DNA of 64,000 bases from Amblyornis subalaris. Its lineage: Eukaryota; Chordata; Aves; Passeriformes; Ptilonorhynchidae. Of the stretch, positions 1-14,900 are shown one piece after another. The stretch covers positions 541,695 through 605,694 of the forward strand of contig JACAXG010000110.1 in assembly GCA_018881555.1 (NCBI GenBank). The letters are read 5' to 3'. Both the position numbers and the translations under genes were made by a program. Position 1 is the first letter of the stretch; each line of letters begins with the position of its first letter. Below the pieces are notes generated by a model that worked only from the letters and a program-made list of their open reading frames with translations, did no database searches and had not been told where the DNA came from.

Positions 1-3000
1 TTTAAGGGATTGCCTTCTACAGTCGTTCTGAAATGACACTTAATGTGCAGAGAGCTTTCCATCACACTCTCCAACCCAAAAAAAATCTTATGTACAGTAA
101 TATATGCTGTACATGCAAAAAAAAAGTATATTATGAAACATGTTCAACACATGAAAATAGATAGATTAGATAGATAGATATTATACAATTTTGCTAATAC
201 ATATATCAATTTTGGTGCTACAACATTTCCCATCATTCCCTTCCTTATTGTGAGTGGTATAGAAAAGAATCACCTACCAGTCTGAGAACACATCACATGT
301 ATATTAGAGTGCCAGGCTTCTGGATCTACCTTATGCTGGCTAAAGCCAGGAAAATCCAACATATATTTCAGAAATGGCCTGTAGGTTGTTGTGCTACATT
401 CCCGGTTATGCAAAATGATGAGCGTGACCCATTAATGATGGCCCAAAGGCTCCTTTGACAGCAAGGTTCAACAGCAGGATGTACACAAGCCAGATACTGG
501 TTTCACCTAAGCAGTATAGTAGTAACATAACTGGTATTTAGGTTGATCTAAGTTTTAATGGTGACTTTCTCTACGGTAATGTGTACCTAAAAGCCTCCTT
601 TATTTAGAAGTTAAAGGCTAGAAAATAATGTAGTGATAGAGCAAATGATACACTCAAATTTTACCAAATGGAAAATCACTAGCTAAAAATTGACAGTTTT
701 TCTGGCATTTTCCATATACCAAAAAGCTTCACCTCAGAGTCAGGTTTCCGTAACAAGAAAAGTGCTGCTGTTTATCTGTTTTAGACCACAATTCTGGCAG
801 CTGCACAGTATGTTTTATATGCAGGAGTATGAGGCATTAAATAACAGTAGTAGATATGTGATCCTCTTGATCTATTGTTCCAGCACAGCAAAGGGCAGTC
901 AGCCACCAAGAAGCAGCTGGATTAGAACAGGAATTAATTCCTTCATGCCAAACCAGATAAAAGTCTTAAACAGCAAGGTACCTCACATCCTTTGTATGAA
1001 AACACAATGCTCAAAATTCATTGTAAGAACAATGAATAAGACTGACTTTTTGGATTAGAACATAAATTCAGGGGGCTGAAAGATGCTCTTGGAACGAAAG
1101 GGCATCAGGACAAGGGAGGCAATGCTCAGAAAAAGGCTTAAGGTTGGAGCTAGGTGGATCTGAAGTGTGTCTTCAGGAGAGACTAGGTTTTATCCAAACA
1201 CCTGGCCTTCCCAGATATATATTTATTCACTTTCCTGTCTAGAGAGGAGCTGTGCTTTTAATCTTGCTTTGTTGCTTGCGCAGGCAATTTTGTTTAATTG
1301 GTGTTGTGTTTTCTCTTCAATTGCTGTGCTGCTTTGGGAGGTAGTCTTAGTTTTACACACATAATTCTCAGCATCACCACCTTATGCAGTTACCAACTAC
1401 ACATAGCCTTTCTTTTTATTGCTCTTTTCACAGTTTTCTTTCATCATATACTGTAGTAGTTATGTGACAGCTACACCTCTTTTATTGCCTTTTTTAAATC
1501 CGTATTTTGTCCAAATAGAGTATTGATGAGGACTGTTACTTTTGTGTACTGAATTTTGCCTGTGTGTGTTTGTGATAAAGCTTTGGGTGTATTAATATAA
1601 GGATGTTTCAAAGTGGCTAAGTATACATGTTTTTTATTGAAGTTCGTGAAAACCTTGGAGGTGATAAGGTCAACATGCAGCTTGATCTCCCATGGAGCTA
1701 CTGATAGTAAAAATGAGCATTTAAATTACTTCGGATTTTCCTGCCCCTGCCTGTTTACCTATCAAAATTATTCACACACAGAAGATAGCATTATCGGGTG
1801 CTAATTATTGGAAGAGTAGCACAGGGACAATCGGGCAAACTTGAAAGGCCAAACAGTCATATGCATACACAAATAACTTTGAATGAGATACATATATTTC
1901 TGGTTTTGACTTCATGGTCATGTTTGAACCATGGTATGTTTTTAACATGCACATTTAACAAGCATATCAAAACAAGCTTGCAATTTTAAGAAAACAATAT
2001 TTTTATATCAAATCATCATGGCAAGAGAATATTTTTGAACTGTAAATGTTCTTCCCATCAGATGTCTCAGGGAATAGTTTGATCTGTCTGATTTCTAAAA
2101 CACAAATTAGGAGGATCGCACCCAGTGCCCATTTTGTACTCTCCCACTCCTTCCCTCCACGCATACAACAGATTTAAGCTCTAAACAGACCATATGTCAG
2201 TAAATATTTATCCTGTTTTCTTCTGAGGTGTCTAAATTAATTCTTAATCATAAACTCCACACCTATAAATAATCAGAGAATCTAGGTTCATCTCTTCCAG
2301 CTTGCTTCCATCTTTGAATAAAATTTACACATTATTGTACACTAAAACGTATTTATTAGAATTGAGCATGATGATTAGACATATAGATCACCCCTCCAGC
2401 TCTAATCAGATACCTCCTCTTCAAAATGCATGTTTTTATGACTCAGCTTCAATTCTAAGTCAACAACACACACAGCATTGACTTTCTTTGTGCTCCTGCA
2501 GCTAATGGAAGCTCAAGTATTATCTGCTATGCATAAAAATGTGAGTAAATTACCATAGCTCAACCTCTTCTCACTAGGTTTGGGTAATTACTTTCCCAAT
2601 AAGTCACTATTAGGCACTCCTAAAGGAAACTGTATTACATATTATTTATGGGCATCATAGCTACACATGATGTTTTGCTGTAGATGCGAAATGGAAGTCA
2701 AATACAATAAGCCTTTTCCTTCTATTTAAGGTTAAAGCTTGTATAATACAGTCTCCCTAATAACAGGGCAGAATAAGAAAGTACTGTGTTTAATGATAAT
2801 AGGTTGCTTTAAGAAACAGACGGATTTTCACAAGTGTTTTTAATGGAACAGTAGGGTGTTTTACATGGCAGGAAGCCCCAACCACAAGAAAGTCATGAGT
2901 GAAGCAGTTAAAGGCTCATAAAAAGTTTAATGCAAAGGTATGTGAAGTAAAAACAAATAGTGTCATGAGTTTATTAGAATGGGCTCAAAAAAAGCAAAGG

Positions 3001-3244
3001 GGAGTGAAGAGGAAGCAGGAGACCTCCTGTCATCCAACCATGTCTACATGGAGAGACAGGTCCTTTGGTGATCCTCGGTGGGATGATGACACAACAAAGT
3101 TGTTACAGTCAAAACTTTATTTCAACATGGACCCTCTGCAGACAGGGTCATTTCACATAACTGGTATCCAAGACTCTCTGCAGATCAGGTCAGCCAATAC
3201 TCTTCATAAAGTAATATTAAGAAAAGTCTAGCAAAAATTAAACT
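1..3244. other. Intergenic, AT-rich, no gene recognised
   Basis: No coding, RNA or mobile-element signature was recognised here. Short ORFs (up to about 120 codons) have no domain, no sensible composition and no splice context, so they are taken as chance frames. A short impure GATA-type microsatellite lies near 158-182. The stretch is probably the distal 3' flank of HTR1A or unrelated intergenic DNA. Confidence 0.6.
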
Positions 3245-3250
3245 GCTGTG

Positions 3251-4143
3251 TGTGCTGGTTTGAAAGTAAACTGGCAGGAGAAATTAACTCCACTCAATTA
3301 CCTTAAGAGATATTTCAGGTCGGAGTTACAATTTACTAGAGAGATTACAATAAATGCAATGATACAGAGAAAACTGGCTTAAACCCACAAAGTCAGAGTA
3401 CTACCCGGTACCCTCTTGTTCAGGGTGGCGGTCACAGTCCTATCAAGTGGTGGTTGCAGTCCTGATAAAGTGATGGTTGCCATCAATGGTGGTGGTCCTG
3501 TGGAAGTTCTGGTCCTCCTCTGGATTCCTCAAGCGGTGGTGGCCCAAGACCCCAAATACAAAGATTACATATGCTCAGGTTCAGGTGGGAATGCTCAGTA
3601 CCTCCCCTAGGGTGGGGAGTTTCACAATGGAATGATGTAATACTTTGAGTCAAGGGATATTTTGGGAGTCCTTGATGGTCTGAGTCGTTCCAGCTGCCTG
3701 TTCTGCTAGTACCATTGAGTCCATTATGGCCCATTAGCAGAGATGACCCCTCAGGATGGGTGTGACTGTGGTGGTGCTTTCCTGAAGGGAGTTATCACAG
3801 TTGAGTCATTTGTGAGGAAAAAAAAATGCTCCCCTGCCTCAAAGTGTTTGCCTTTTTTTCGTTATCTCATTCAACACCCAACTTGTAGCTTGAGGGGTTT
3901 AGATGTGCACTGGACAGCTCCTGCACAGGATCCATCATTAACAGTTCTCCAGAAATGATGTAGAGGGGAGTAGAATACCCAGTTGGTTACACCCACATAG
4001 TGCTAAACTGGCACCCTACTCCTGTAACCAGGACAATGTATTAGGTCTTAGGAATTGAAAAACAGCATGGGAGAGCTTGATTCTCCAAAGCTGTAGAAAA
4101 AGGTCCCCAAAACTATCTCTCCTAGGTACTGCCAGTGCACATT
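3251..4143. mobile_element. Candidate solo LTR, bird ERV type, degraded
   Basis: The block opens with TGTGCTGGTTTGAAAG and continues with text (a run of GGTGG-type motifs, then a GCCCATTAGCAGAGATGA-like segment) that I recognise as a dispersed bird repeat of LTR type. A 6-bp direct repeat, GCTGTG, flanks the proposed element at 3245-3250 and 4144-4149, which would fit a class II target-site duplication. The right end does not read CA, so that boundary is uncertain and the orientation is left open. The two ORFs of about 70-80 codons inside are not credible genes. Confidence 0.45.
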
Positions 4144-4149
4144 GCTGTG

Positions 4150-7100
4150 TGTCGTGAAATGCTAATGCCACTTGTCTGTCCTGTCTTTAACCTGCTGGTT
4201 TTGTGTTGAAGAAAAAGCTGATTACCACAGAATAATGTTTACAAAATTCCAGACCTCGATGTCATAGGAGGACTCTGTGTTCTTTCCAACAGAGTTTGAA
4301 ACATTTAAAATGTGTTCAGTCGTGTTTCTCTTCCAAAGGACACAAGCATTAATCTCACGTTATGGCGAAGGAGTGAAAACACAGCCATGAAACACAAATA
4401 GAAAGTCAAGCACTTGCAGTCACACCTTGAATTCAAGTGCCAGGGGAGAGCAGGCTGTGTAATCAGAGCAGCACCACAGGGCATGGAGCTCAGCATCAGC
4501 ATGGGCATTCTCAGTGGCCAGTGGCCTCCCCTGTCACCACATTAATTCCCCTTGGCTACTGGTCACCACCGGGCAAGCCATAATGGTGGTGTGCCTGGTA
4601 ACCTGTCCAGGGCCACTCTTTGGGCAATCTGTGGTGCTCTGCAGAGGCCTTCCTGAAACCCCAGCAGGTCTCCAGAGGTGACTCCAAGCTGAAATCCCCC
4701 ATCAGCCCTTAAACCAGGATGGGGGCAAGGCCCAGGAGCAAACGCAAAGCAAAACCTGCATTTCTACTGCTTATTACCTTCCCCTGTATTTGCATGGTAC
4801 AAGAAGCCTGTACAGAGCTGCTAGAGCTGCTAGATATGTCTTGACAGTGGGAGACATGGTTGTGAAGGATCCTGCCATCAGTGGTGTCAAAGGACTTTGA
4901 GACAGCATTTGCACAAGAGATTAGAAAATAATCAAGTAAATGGCACTGATTAGATGATGATCTGCTGCTGAATTCCTGTTTAAGATGCTGGTCTACCTTT
5001 CAAATGCTTCCCTCGTGTGCTGCATTCCATTTTGCTTAATAAATGAGAAGTGTTTCAAGATACTGCTCAAGAGCTTTTTCTTAGCAAGCTAAATGCATTT
5101 TGCTGGTGATTGAGAAAGCCTATTCCAGTCTTTGGCAGGAAATGACCAAGGCTGTTAGGTCAGACTGGGTAGAAAAGAATGACAGTCTCCTCATATTCAA
5201 TCAGCCCCCAATTACTGTTTATCAGCAAGAGAGTAGATCAGAAATGAGTTTTGTTACAATTGGAACTCTCTGCATCCAGCCATATGAGCCTTGGTGCTCC
5301 ATATCTAATAAATAGCCCTTGGTGTTTAGTTCCCTTGGAACAGTTTATCTATCTGATCTGTCTGCTTCTTCTTATGATCATAGGTTTCTTCAAATGAGAA
5401 ACAAATATCAAAATATCCAGCCAATGAGAAATGTTTTGTTTGTTTGTTTAAAGTTTCAAGCAAAAATTGAAGCTTTATTATTTTACGTTTATTCAAAAAA
5501 TTATCTGATTTATTTCCCTTGACAGGTCAGGTTAATCTGTGATGAATCTGTCATATTTTGAAAACTAAATCGTTCCAGACTTGGCTAGAACTATGAAATT
5601 TGACACAGCAAAACCTTTCACCTGGAAACTGTAAACTGAGATATTATGGTATGTCTGTCTACTTTGTCGAATATTTCTCTAAAAATGTTTTGCTGTCCTA
5701 CATAAGCTAAATTCCTTTTCACCCTCCCTGAAACAGTTTTAAAACCTACAAGGTAAGAACAGGTTATGTTTTACAACAAATGTCCTTATTTCTTTTGAAA
5801 TAAAACCTAAAAAAGTAGCAAAATCTCTACTATTCAAGTGCATGAAAGCTTTATTTTTTCTGTTAATCACACATCAGTCAAAGCCTACCTTAGTAATCAA
5901 AAAAATACATATTTCAGCTGCTGATGGAAAATGCTCAGCACTAGGAAATGTTTTACTCTTTGCTTTATGCTCTGGTCATGCAGAGGTACACATAATTGAC
6001 AGGAACACACCCCAAAAAGAGTACAAAAGTGTACGAGAAAACCTACAGAATTCGATTTAGAGACTTCAGCAACAGAGGGGTTTTTTTCCTCTTCATCTCA
6101 TAGTTCAGGACTACCTACTTTAAAGGGATGAAGTAGAGGCCAAAAAAAAGTCTATTTACTCAGCTAACTGAAATTTCAGACATTCTTCATATGGGTATAC
6201 ACAAGCATGTTGTTCTTATTTAAATATGTGTATGCAAAAAGAGGAAAATGGGGTTTGTTTTATGTAAACCTATCACATAGCCACTTGTAAATAATACATT
6301 GAAAAGCATACTTGCAGAATATAATTTACTGTGCACTGTTCTGTAAACTTATATTGCCGAAAATAAAGTATTGTTTTAAGTTTTACTTTCTGTACATCTT
6401 GCAAGCATCCAAGAAAAAAAAAAGCTTTCAAGTAAGAAATTAGTCTAGTGATTTAAAGTTGATTTCAACATCTGATCTTGTCTGTGGGCAAGAGAAAAAC
6501 TGCTTCTAATGACTAAAAATGCCAGCCTTCCCAACCTCAACCATTCTTTGATTTTGCGACCATAATGGCTGCAATTTTTTTAGAAACCGAGAACATCTAG
6601 AATATAAATAAAAAGGTCCTAGCTGGAATGTTCACTGAGAGCTAGTCTTGTGAGCACAGCAATCAAGGTATTTGATGCCAACGGCTATCCATCAGTTCTC
6701 AGGCAGAAGGCAGAGTCTCAGGAAGCATGCTGGTACATCTCTAAGTTCCATAGTGTTCAGCATCTGATGGGCCAGGAGGAAACCTCAACACTCAGGTCCT
6801 GCAGCAATGATCATAGCATTTATCAGTCCTGAGCACAGGTCTTCCTCTATCATGAACTGTCACGACTCCTCTGAAACTAATGAATCTGTGCCAAATTCTA
6901 CCAGCCAAAGAATCTATTGTGGGTTTTGATGTAGGGATAATGAGGAGCTAAAACTAGCAAGTTTCAGTTAAAGGACTATGCCGAGTTTGTATTGTATTTT
7001 TTTCCTGAAAGAACTATAGGCATGGTTGCACAAATGGACTCTTTCTTAGTAATACTTCATTCATTTTTTGGGTGCAGAATATGCTCACACACCATTAATT

Positions 7101-10100
7101 GTAACTACTCCTACTCCATATGCCTCCACATATTTCCCTCGGGCTTAGAGGGAAACAACTGCTGTACTGTCCTTGACACAGGGATTTCCTAACTCTTCAT
7201 CTGGTCACAAAGGGTGGAACAGGCTTCTTCCAGCACTTTGAAGCTCATATAGGGCCATGATGGGTGTAGTTCAGATGAAGTGTAGAAGGTAGTAGTCAGG
7301 GAGTGCTCTGAACTGTCTTCTTAAAATAAACCACTGCCAGTTTGACACCACTCCCTCTGAGTGGCATGAGTATTTGTGCCATTGCATCTGAAAGTGGACA
7401 GAAGCCCCCACACTGATGGTAGAGTGATGAGACATCTGATGATTGTAATTTTCTCTCTGATTTTTTTTTCTATTTTTCATTATTGTATTAAAGAAAAAAT
7501 AGGGTTTCATTCCTCCTGCAATACTCAGCAATACTAAGATGGAGTGTTTTGAATTTTCCATGTAAATGCTCATGCTAACTGCTGACCTCCACTGCAAAAA
7601 GAAGAGTGTTTTATTCCCCTGGACTGTAGAGTTAATGCAGCTGGAGTTTTTCAAAGGTGCCATTAGCAGAGATCACACACCTCAGTTTTTAAATCAAATC
7701 TTGGTCTGAATGTCAGAGAAAGATGCAAAGCTCCATTACTCAAAGCAGTGCAGTTGTCCTTTGATCTATCACTGGTAATTTAATACAGAGCTTTGCTGGC
7801 TCTGGTGAATTTTTTTCTATTGCCGTTTCTGTTCTAAATGGCTTCTTGCTTTTGAGAGTTACATGTATTTTGGTACAGCTCTCCCTGAACTATAGGGCTG
7901 TAGAGAGCAAATTCAATGACAGCAGAGAGCTGATTTGCTAACATAATGATTGCAGCTGCAGTTAAATGAAAGCTGCTGTAACAATGCAGCAGCAATACTT
8001 CATTGATCCCTTCTCAAAGACAGAAAACAAAAACGTGACTAATTTTGAGCCGGATGCTTTTCATATATGACTGAGGAAAAATCATGCACCAATATATAGA
8101 AGAAGCTTTAAAACACTCCTCAGCAATAGTGCTGGTGAGGAACTTTTGCTGCCTACTGCATGGCAACATGAAAAAGCAGCTCCCTGATGGTACCTGTCCA
8201 TGCCCCATTTCACAGCACATTTACTCATGTCAGGGAAGTCATGCACACCACAAATCCTCATGTCAAGTGTGCCCTTGACTTCTGGAAGGGCAGATTGCAT
8301 TTTTTATCCTTTCTGACCCTTCACAGTCCATGAGAATTTTACTTAGAGAAGGTCCTAGAAAGGTCCCAAACTGGGCCAGACTCAGATGCTTTTGTCCCAG
8401 TACTTGACTGCTCAGGTCATGGACAGGCTGCAGGACAGCGTGGCAGACTAGGGCCAGATACCTTGGACAGTGTCAACATCAATGACCACCCAACTCCTTG
8501 CTGTACACTTGAGCCCCCCCGTGTTTCCCCTCCACCAGCCTTCAAATTCTTCCTCTTCCTTCAGACACCAAAAAAAAAAAAAATCTGAAGTAAGTGAAAA
8601 AGAGGCAGCCAAATGTCAGCCCAGAAAGCAGTAGGGAATCATTAGTTATCCAAAGGACTCAGATATGAGAAAGAACCGGTCTAAAACACAAAAAAATGCA
8701 GACAAACCGAGAATGCACGTGTGGCTTCTGCTGGGTAAGTGTTGATTTAGAAAATGGACCTCGCAGTTATAGTTACCACTGGTTTTTCAGCAAGTCCTGC
8801 AGGCACTGAAGGAAGTCCAGAACAGCTCAGAGGCCCGGGAATACTCTGCTTCTGAAGAACCTAAAACCATCATTCTTTCCTGCTAATTGTTCATTAGAAT
8901 AAACATTAAAAATAGCAGATACAGACTGTTCATAAAGTAAAGTTGCCTTTAGGAAGTACAGTCTGTGGTGACTGGTGTGGTGCCAGTGGGGTCTCTCCTG
9001 GGCAGGTGCATAGAGCGGACCATGGCCTCTTGGACTTAGTGGGATGCATCTGCCATGACCAGGGAAGTCCAGGAGTCTTCCCCCTAACCATCTTGCAAGG
9101 TACAGTAAGTGAGTTACTCTTCTCCAGGAGGTGGTGGCCCTCTATGTTACCACAGAGCTGAGGCGCGGACTCGAAAGGGCTCTGGCAATCACAGACAGCA
9201 CAGAGCTGGGTGGTGTCATCAGTGAGAGGTGCCCTGCTCTGCGGCCCAAAATAATATCTTTGTAAAAAAATATGGTCTTACTCTTGTGCAAAACCTAAGC
9301 AAGAGTCAGACATTGCCATCTACATGACACAACAAAGCACAAGAACAAATACACAGATCTTGCCAAGGAAACATTTTGGCTGCTTGAGAAAAATGCCACC
9401 CTACAATGGAACCCTGTCAGACTGCTGGGGTGTGAAAGTCACAGTGCACAGAGCTCCTGTTTCTTCCAGGTTTTGCCTTCTTACCCTTTCCTCAGTCACA
9501 TATGGAGTCACCTTGTATAACTTTAATTTCTTGTGTTTATATGCACATCTTCTTTGAAGTCCCCTGTGAAGCCAGTGCTTCATTTCCTCTTTACTCCCTG
9601 CTCCCATTCAGGTTCACAGTTTCTAAAGGCCTTGAGGTCTTTAAGTTTGGGTGTCCCACAAGCTATAATGATGGATATGACATTTGTAACTAGAATAGCA
9701 GGATTTTCATTATTACCTTATTTTGCCTTGAATACAAAAAGGATTTTTTTTTACAGAGTTTTAATGTCATGTTCCAGACAAACCACTAAGTACTTTGGTA
9801 AGACATTCCAGCAATAGTGTCCTGTTGGCTTTGAAAAAGTCACTTCCTGCACTGTATTCATAGCTTAAATTAAAAATATCGATCACCTACTATGAGATGT
9901 AAACCACCTACGTATTACTAAACAAATTAAAACATTATCAAAGAAGGCTTGAAGAATTCAATCTTTATAGACTGATGGAAATTTCTTGCAAACAATCTAC
10001 AGCCACAGGTTGTTAAAGTGCTAAATCCTATGGTTTTGAGAGCATTAAAATCTAGTTTTACCACTCCAAAGCAGATGTTTTCTTGATTTTATTTTTTTAA

Positions 10101-11625
10101 AGTCCATTTCAAGAGCTGTGTCATTTAAAATTGAGAACTTATTAGGAGCTGAGAAAAGAAAATACAACACACTTACCTCCTATGCTGCATGACTGAGATG
10201 ATAGGGAAATAGATATTCCAATCCAAAATCTTTAAAGATGGATTGACTGGAATCGTTTAGTTGACATATGTAATTTTCCTTTTGGAATAATTTGATTCAT
10301 TTTAAAAGCAAAATATTTTGATTAATTGATAAATTTTATGAAGTAATAATATTTAGGAGGATTCTTTTTCAAAAAATTTATTTATTAGTTAAATAAAATA
10401 TTGAAATATATATTTGAAATATTAAAAATTATTGTTGCAATTTTTAGGGTTTATACTTGTTTGGTTTTCAGTCATGGTTTAAATGAATTGAATTGAATCA
10501 CCTTGAATGTCCCATCCATTTGCTCTCAACTAACTAATTACTGAGCGTAGACTTCAGAAATGTATGCATCAAAAGTGAAACAGTTATGACAGACGGAACT
10601 TTCCACATGTCCCTTCCTCTTCAACCTCTTTTCTTCCAGAAAGATCTCACTTAGTGGAATAATTTTTTAGAAGATCTGTTGATATTTGTTCCCTTTTGAA
10701 AGTGTTTCTACCTAAAAAAATTGCTCTTATTATTCCTCCATTTAACCTTTAATCCTTTCCTTCATGGATAACCACACAATATTCAAGAGGCACTAAAGTT
10801 CCACCTCAACTCTGAATTTTTTAAGTGGTTCTTCATTTTTGCCAGAAAATGAATGTTTTGAGTATGCTATTTCTGCAACAGAGTAGATTGCTAAGAACCT
10901 GGTTTCAGAAAGGAAAAATGAGGTCATGTACCATTATTCTGCTTTATTTTTTTGACTTATCTCAAAAGCTACTGTACTTTGTCCATAATCCTCTGAGAAT
11001 CAATGATTGTTAACCATAAATTGTCCTTATAAGATTTGCACTGAACATAAAGTCCCTCGTTTTTTTTTTTCTTTTGGCATATGGCATAATCTGTCCCTCC
11101 TTGAATTCAGCCTGTCAAAACAAAACCAAAATGACATAAGTATTCATATCTTTTACTGATTCATTATCCATCTATTGCTAAGGCCTTTTCTAAGTGACTT
11201 CAATGTTACTAAAGCACCCACAGGTATTTAAAGCAAATATAATTGGAGGTGTAGTTATGGCCATTTAATAACATACATGTCCTCCTTTTTATAGATAAAC
11301 AAATGAAAGCCACTAACCTAAATTAAGACTTGCTTCTATCTAGTCCCACTCCTGCAGGTACAATTATGCTTTATAGCCGTCTTGCCAAAACCTAGCACAG
11401 AACATGCTGCTATAGCATTATAACTGTTTACCCAGAGAGAATTTTCAATTATTAATTATATAATCTATAATTTTTCTAGATTTACTGGGAAAGTGGGAAG
11501 AAGCTACCCTTAGTTTTCTGAAAGAAAAATAATTAGGAGTCTGCTAGATAGCTATATCCAAAATATAGCTAAAGTTTACTGCATTGTTCGGAAGTTTCTT
11601 TTTCTACTAAAACTTGTAACTGATG
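4150..11625. other. Intergenic, no gene recognised
   Basis: About 7.5 kb of mostly AT-rich sequence with no recognisable exon, RNA gene or clear transposon. Small poly-A tracts occur, for example near 8569-8581. The segment 7900-8010 is rich in GCAGC/GCTGC words and reads like a possible conserved non-coding element, but that cannot be tested here. The 130-codon minus-strand ORF at 7271-7663 has no recognisable features. Confidence 0.55.
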
Positions 11626-11629
11626 AAGT

Positions 11630-11936
11630 CCAGGTTGATGGTTAAAGTGCGAAGGCAAATGTATGAGACCGCCTTGAGAGGCAACGGGCAGAAACTTGAG
11701 CACAGAAAGTTCCACCTGAGCCAGAGGAAGAACTTCTTTATTGTGCAGGTGACCGAGCACCAGAACAGATTGCCCAGAGAGATTGTGGAGTCTCCCTCAC
11801 TGGAGATATTCAAGAACCATCTGGACTCAATCCTGTGCCATGTGCTCTGGGATGGCCTTGATTGAGCAGGGAAGTTGGACCAGATGACCACTGTGGTCCC
11901 CTCCAACTTGACCCCACCTGTGATTCTGTGAATACA
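11630..11936 (+). mobile_element. CR1 LINE fragment, 3' end, plus orientation
   Basis: This is the 3' part of a CR1 retrotransposon. Diagnostic CR1 phrases appear in order: a GAACTTCTTTATTGTGCAGGT-like stretch, then GCCCAGAGAGATTGTGGAGT, then CCCTCACTGGAGATATTCAA, then a final TGTGATTCTGTGA tail. It is 5'-truncated, as most CR1 copies are, and carries no functional ORF. The 80-codon frame inside it is CR1-derived text. Confidence 0.9.
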
Positions 11937-11939
11937 GTA

Positions 11940-14900
11940 TACAGTAAAAGACATTCATATTTGTCTGTGCAAAGAATGCCCAGCTGGAGAGCAAACATAT
12001 GCCTGCACTTGCCAGGAGGTATGTCAGACAGTTCCTGTTAAATGCTTTGCAAACTTTCTCTTTAACTTGGTCTGTTGGCCTGCATCCAAGCAACAGACTC
12101 TTTATGGATTCAGGCAAGAGAAAAAGGAAGAACAAAGCGATAAGCGAATGAGGCTAATTCTTCCATAGAAAATATTGAAGGAGACAAGTAGTAGATGTGA
12201 GTAAAAACATTTGAGACAGGACATTTTAAAGTTAATTATTCATCTTTTTAAAATATCAGATATGTAGGTTGCAGATCTTTGCTTTATTTCCGTAAGCTGT
12301 GTTTTCAGTAAACACTCAGAGAAATTATGGTACAAGGCTCAAGTGGAAAATTTGTTTAATTTCTGGGCCACAAGGCCAGGGAAAAAGTTCCTAGTTCTCC
12401 CACTGAATTCATGCAAGATTTGCTGATTTTTTTTATATTGTGTGAGGTACCAGAAAATACAAATGCTAACATGACGAAACAACAGGTGTGGATGTAAATG
12501 GCCATTTATAGTGCTGTTTTGGTTCAAGCAGGTTAATGTGGCTTACACATTGAAACCCTGGTGTTTCTAATCAGCTACAGGAAAGTCTAACTCATCTGGA
12601 CAACATTTGCTCACTTTTTTTTTCTATTTGAAAACAAAATGATATAAGAATAATCCATCCCAACCCAAGACAAGAGAAATGTCTACCTCTAAATCTGTTT
12701 GTCCACATGCAGCACTTTTAATGTTGTCTCCTTGTGTTTGTTGACTTACAGCAATCCATATTGATGTAATTGTCGAAAGCCAGGTAAAATCCCTGGGCTT
12801 CCCAAGGCCACCTGCCTTTCCCAAAAGAAGTCCATCCTCTGACTCAAGGAACCGCAGAAGAGATCACCAGTTGCTGAGGGGCAGCCAGCAGATGCCGGGG
12901 GTCACACACAGCCAGTCCATGCACTGCTGTCTTTGCACAAAACTCCCCTGAAAGGGAAATAGGTAAAAAAGAGGGTGAATAAAAGGCCATTTTTCTTCAG
13001 AAGTCCTTTTAACAACCATGAATCACCTTGGCCACCAATTTTACAGCACCTGCAGCCAGCATATGAAGCTAATGTGTTTGTTCACATCACCATGCACCTG
13101 CACCCTGACAATTATATGCTTTGCACCAGTTAACTTTTGCCAGATTTTTTCCTGACAATAGTCTGTTCTGTTTGTATTATTCAAAGTGAGTAAGCTTCCA
13201 CACTGTACATAGCCTGGCATCATTAAATAAGTCTCACTGTCTTCATGTCAACACTGATCTCCTCTGACATCAGAGACTAGAACTATGCTGCTAGATGAGT
13301 TTATTCTGCTATATTAAATGCCACTGATTTTCCTATTTGTTCCATGCTTTCTTTCATATAAGAGGAATTGCTTCATTTTGTCAGCTAATGCTTATGGCAG
13401 AAAGCAGTTGAATTTGTTCAGGAGAAACAAGTCCAAATATCTCTGTATTCTGTATTCAGAAATCCACAGAGAGAGTAGATCCTATTACTTTTTTAATAAT
13501 TAATTCTGATGGCCACACATTTCTGAAAGCCAAAGTAATACATTCATACAAGTACCAAAAAATACCCACACACACAAAAAAAAACCACAACAAAAAAAAC
13601 CCCAACATGCAAAACTGAAAAACCCACCCTCACCATTTATCAATCTGTGTGCAGGGAATAACTAGTGGGCCATAAATTATGAAATGCTACAACTGCTGAA
13701 CATTATGAAAACACACAAACCTCCCTGTGAATAGGAAAGGAATAAAATTGAAGAAGTTGAAAAGTAATAAACACTGAAAGTGAGCCAGCTTACAGTTGGT
13801 TGAAAATGAACAATATGGTCTGACCAATGGAAAAACAGTATGTGGATTATTTTCAATATAATAAAAGCATCTCACATGATATTTTAAAAGTCTTAGGTTG
13901 TCCTTCAATTGATAAAAGCTGTGGAATTTCAGTAGATGTCATGGACTCTGTGTGAGCAGCACAAACACACAGACAGAGTAACTCTGACCAGGTATGCTCA
14001 TGTGCTTGCTCCATTCAGTTCTTGCTGCACCTGCCAACGAGCCACAGAGGCTCAATGTTGGGGTGAGAGGCGTGCAATAAAGGACAGACTGCTAAAGATA
14101 GAGCTGCTGAATTTACTTTTTCTCTGGACTGGTCTGCCCTCATTATGGCACGGTTTATTTTGGCTGGCTGAAAAGGCTGTTAAAAGCGTTCAGCAATACC
14201 CACAGAAAGAGATGGAGTGGTTGGGCAAACCTAGAGTGTGCTTGAACTGTATTGCAGAAAAAAACCTAAGAGTATGGGAAAGTTTTAGTGCCTTTTCTTA
14301 TTTACCTTTTTTTATATTGCTAATAAGATCTATAAGATCTTGTGAATGAGAATGTTCAGAGAAAGTTTGTATCGTCCACAATGGCCAAACTACTGCCGCC
14401 ACTCCTCTGCTACTGTTAAACAGAATCTCTCCTAATCTTAAAGCAGAATCTGTGCTAAGTGACACAGGCAGTCAGCTGCACCCACAGGTGAAGAAAGGGA
14501 GATAGGCAATGTCACTGTTTATGAACACCCACACACCAAACTCTTAAGAGAAACTACCCAGTGTGACTTTTCCAAAGCCAGTGGCAATGCTCCAGCACCA
14601 GGGAGAGGTGGGTGTTAAACCGGAATGAAGTATACTCATTAGTAGCTTGTGAATAGAACAAAAAGAACTGAAAAAAATCTCTATAATTTGTTCACACTAA
14701 CCATTTCGGATTTGCTTCTCAATATTGCACATATCTCCACCTCAATTGCTGTATGAAAGTGCCTAAGGAAAGCAAGTATCGCAAAACTTCATTTTCCATA
14801 CCTTCCTACTCTGGAAACAACCTCTCCACTCCAAAGCTGCTAGCAGGTGAGGAGATCTGGGCTCTAACCAGCTTTCATTGGTGTAGCTCATTTTAACTGA

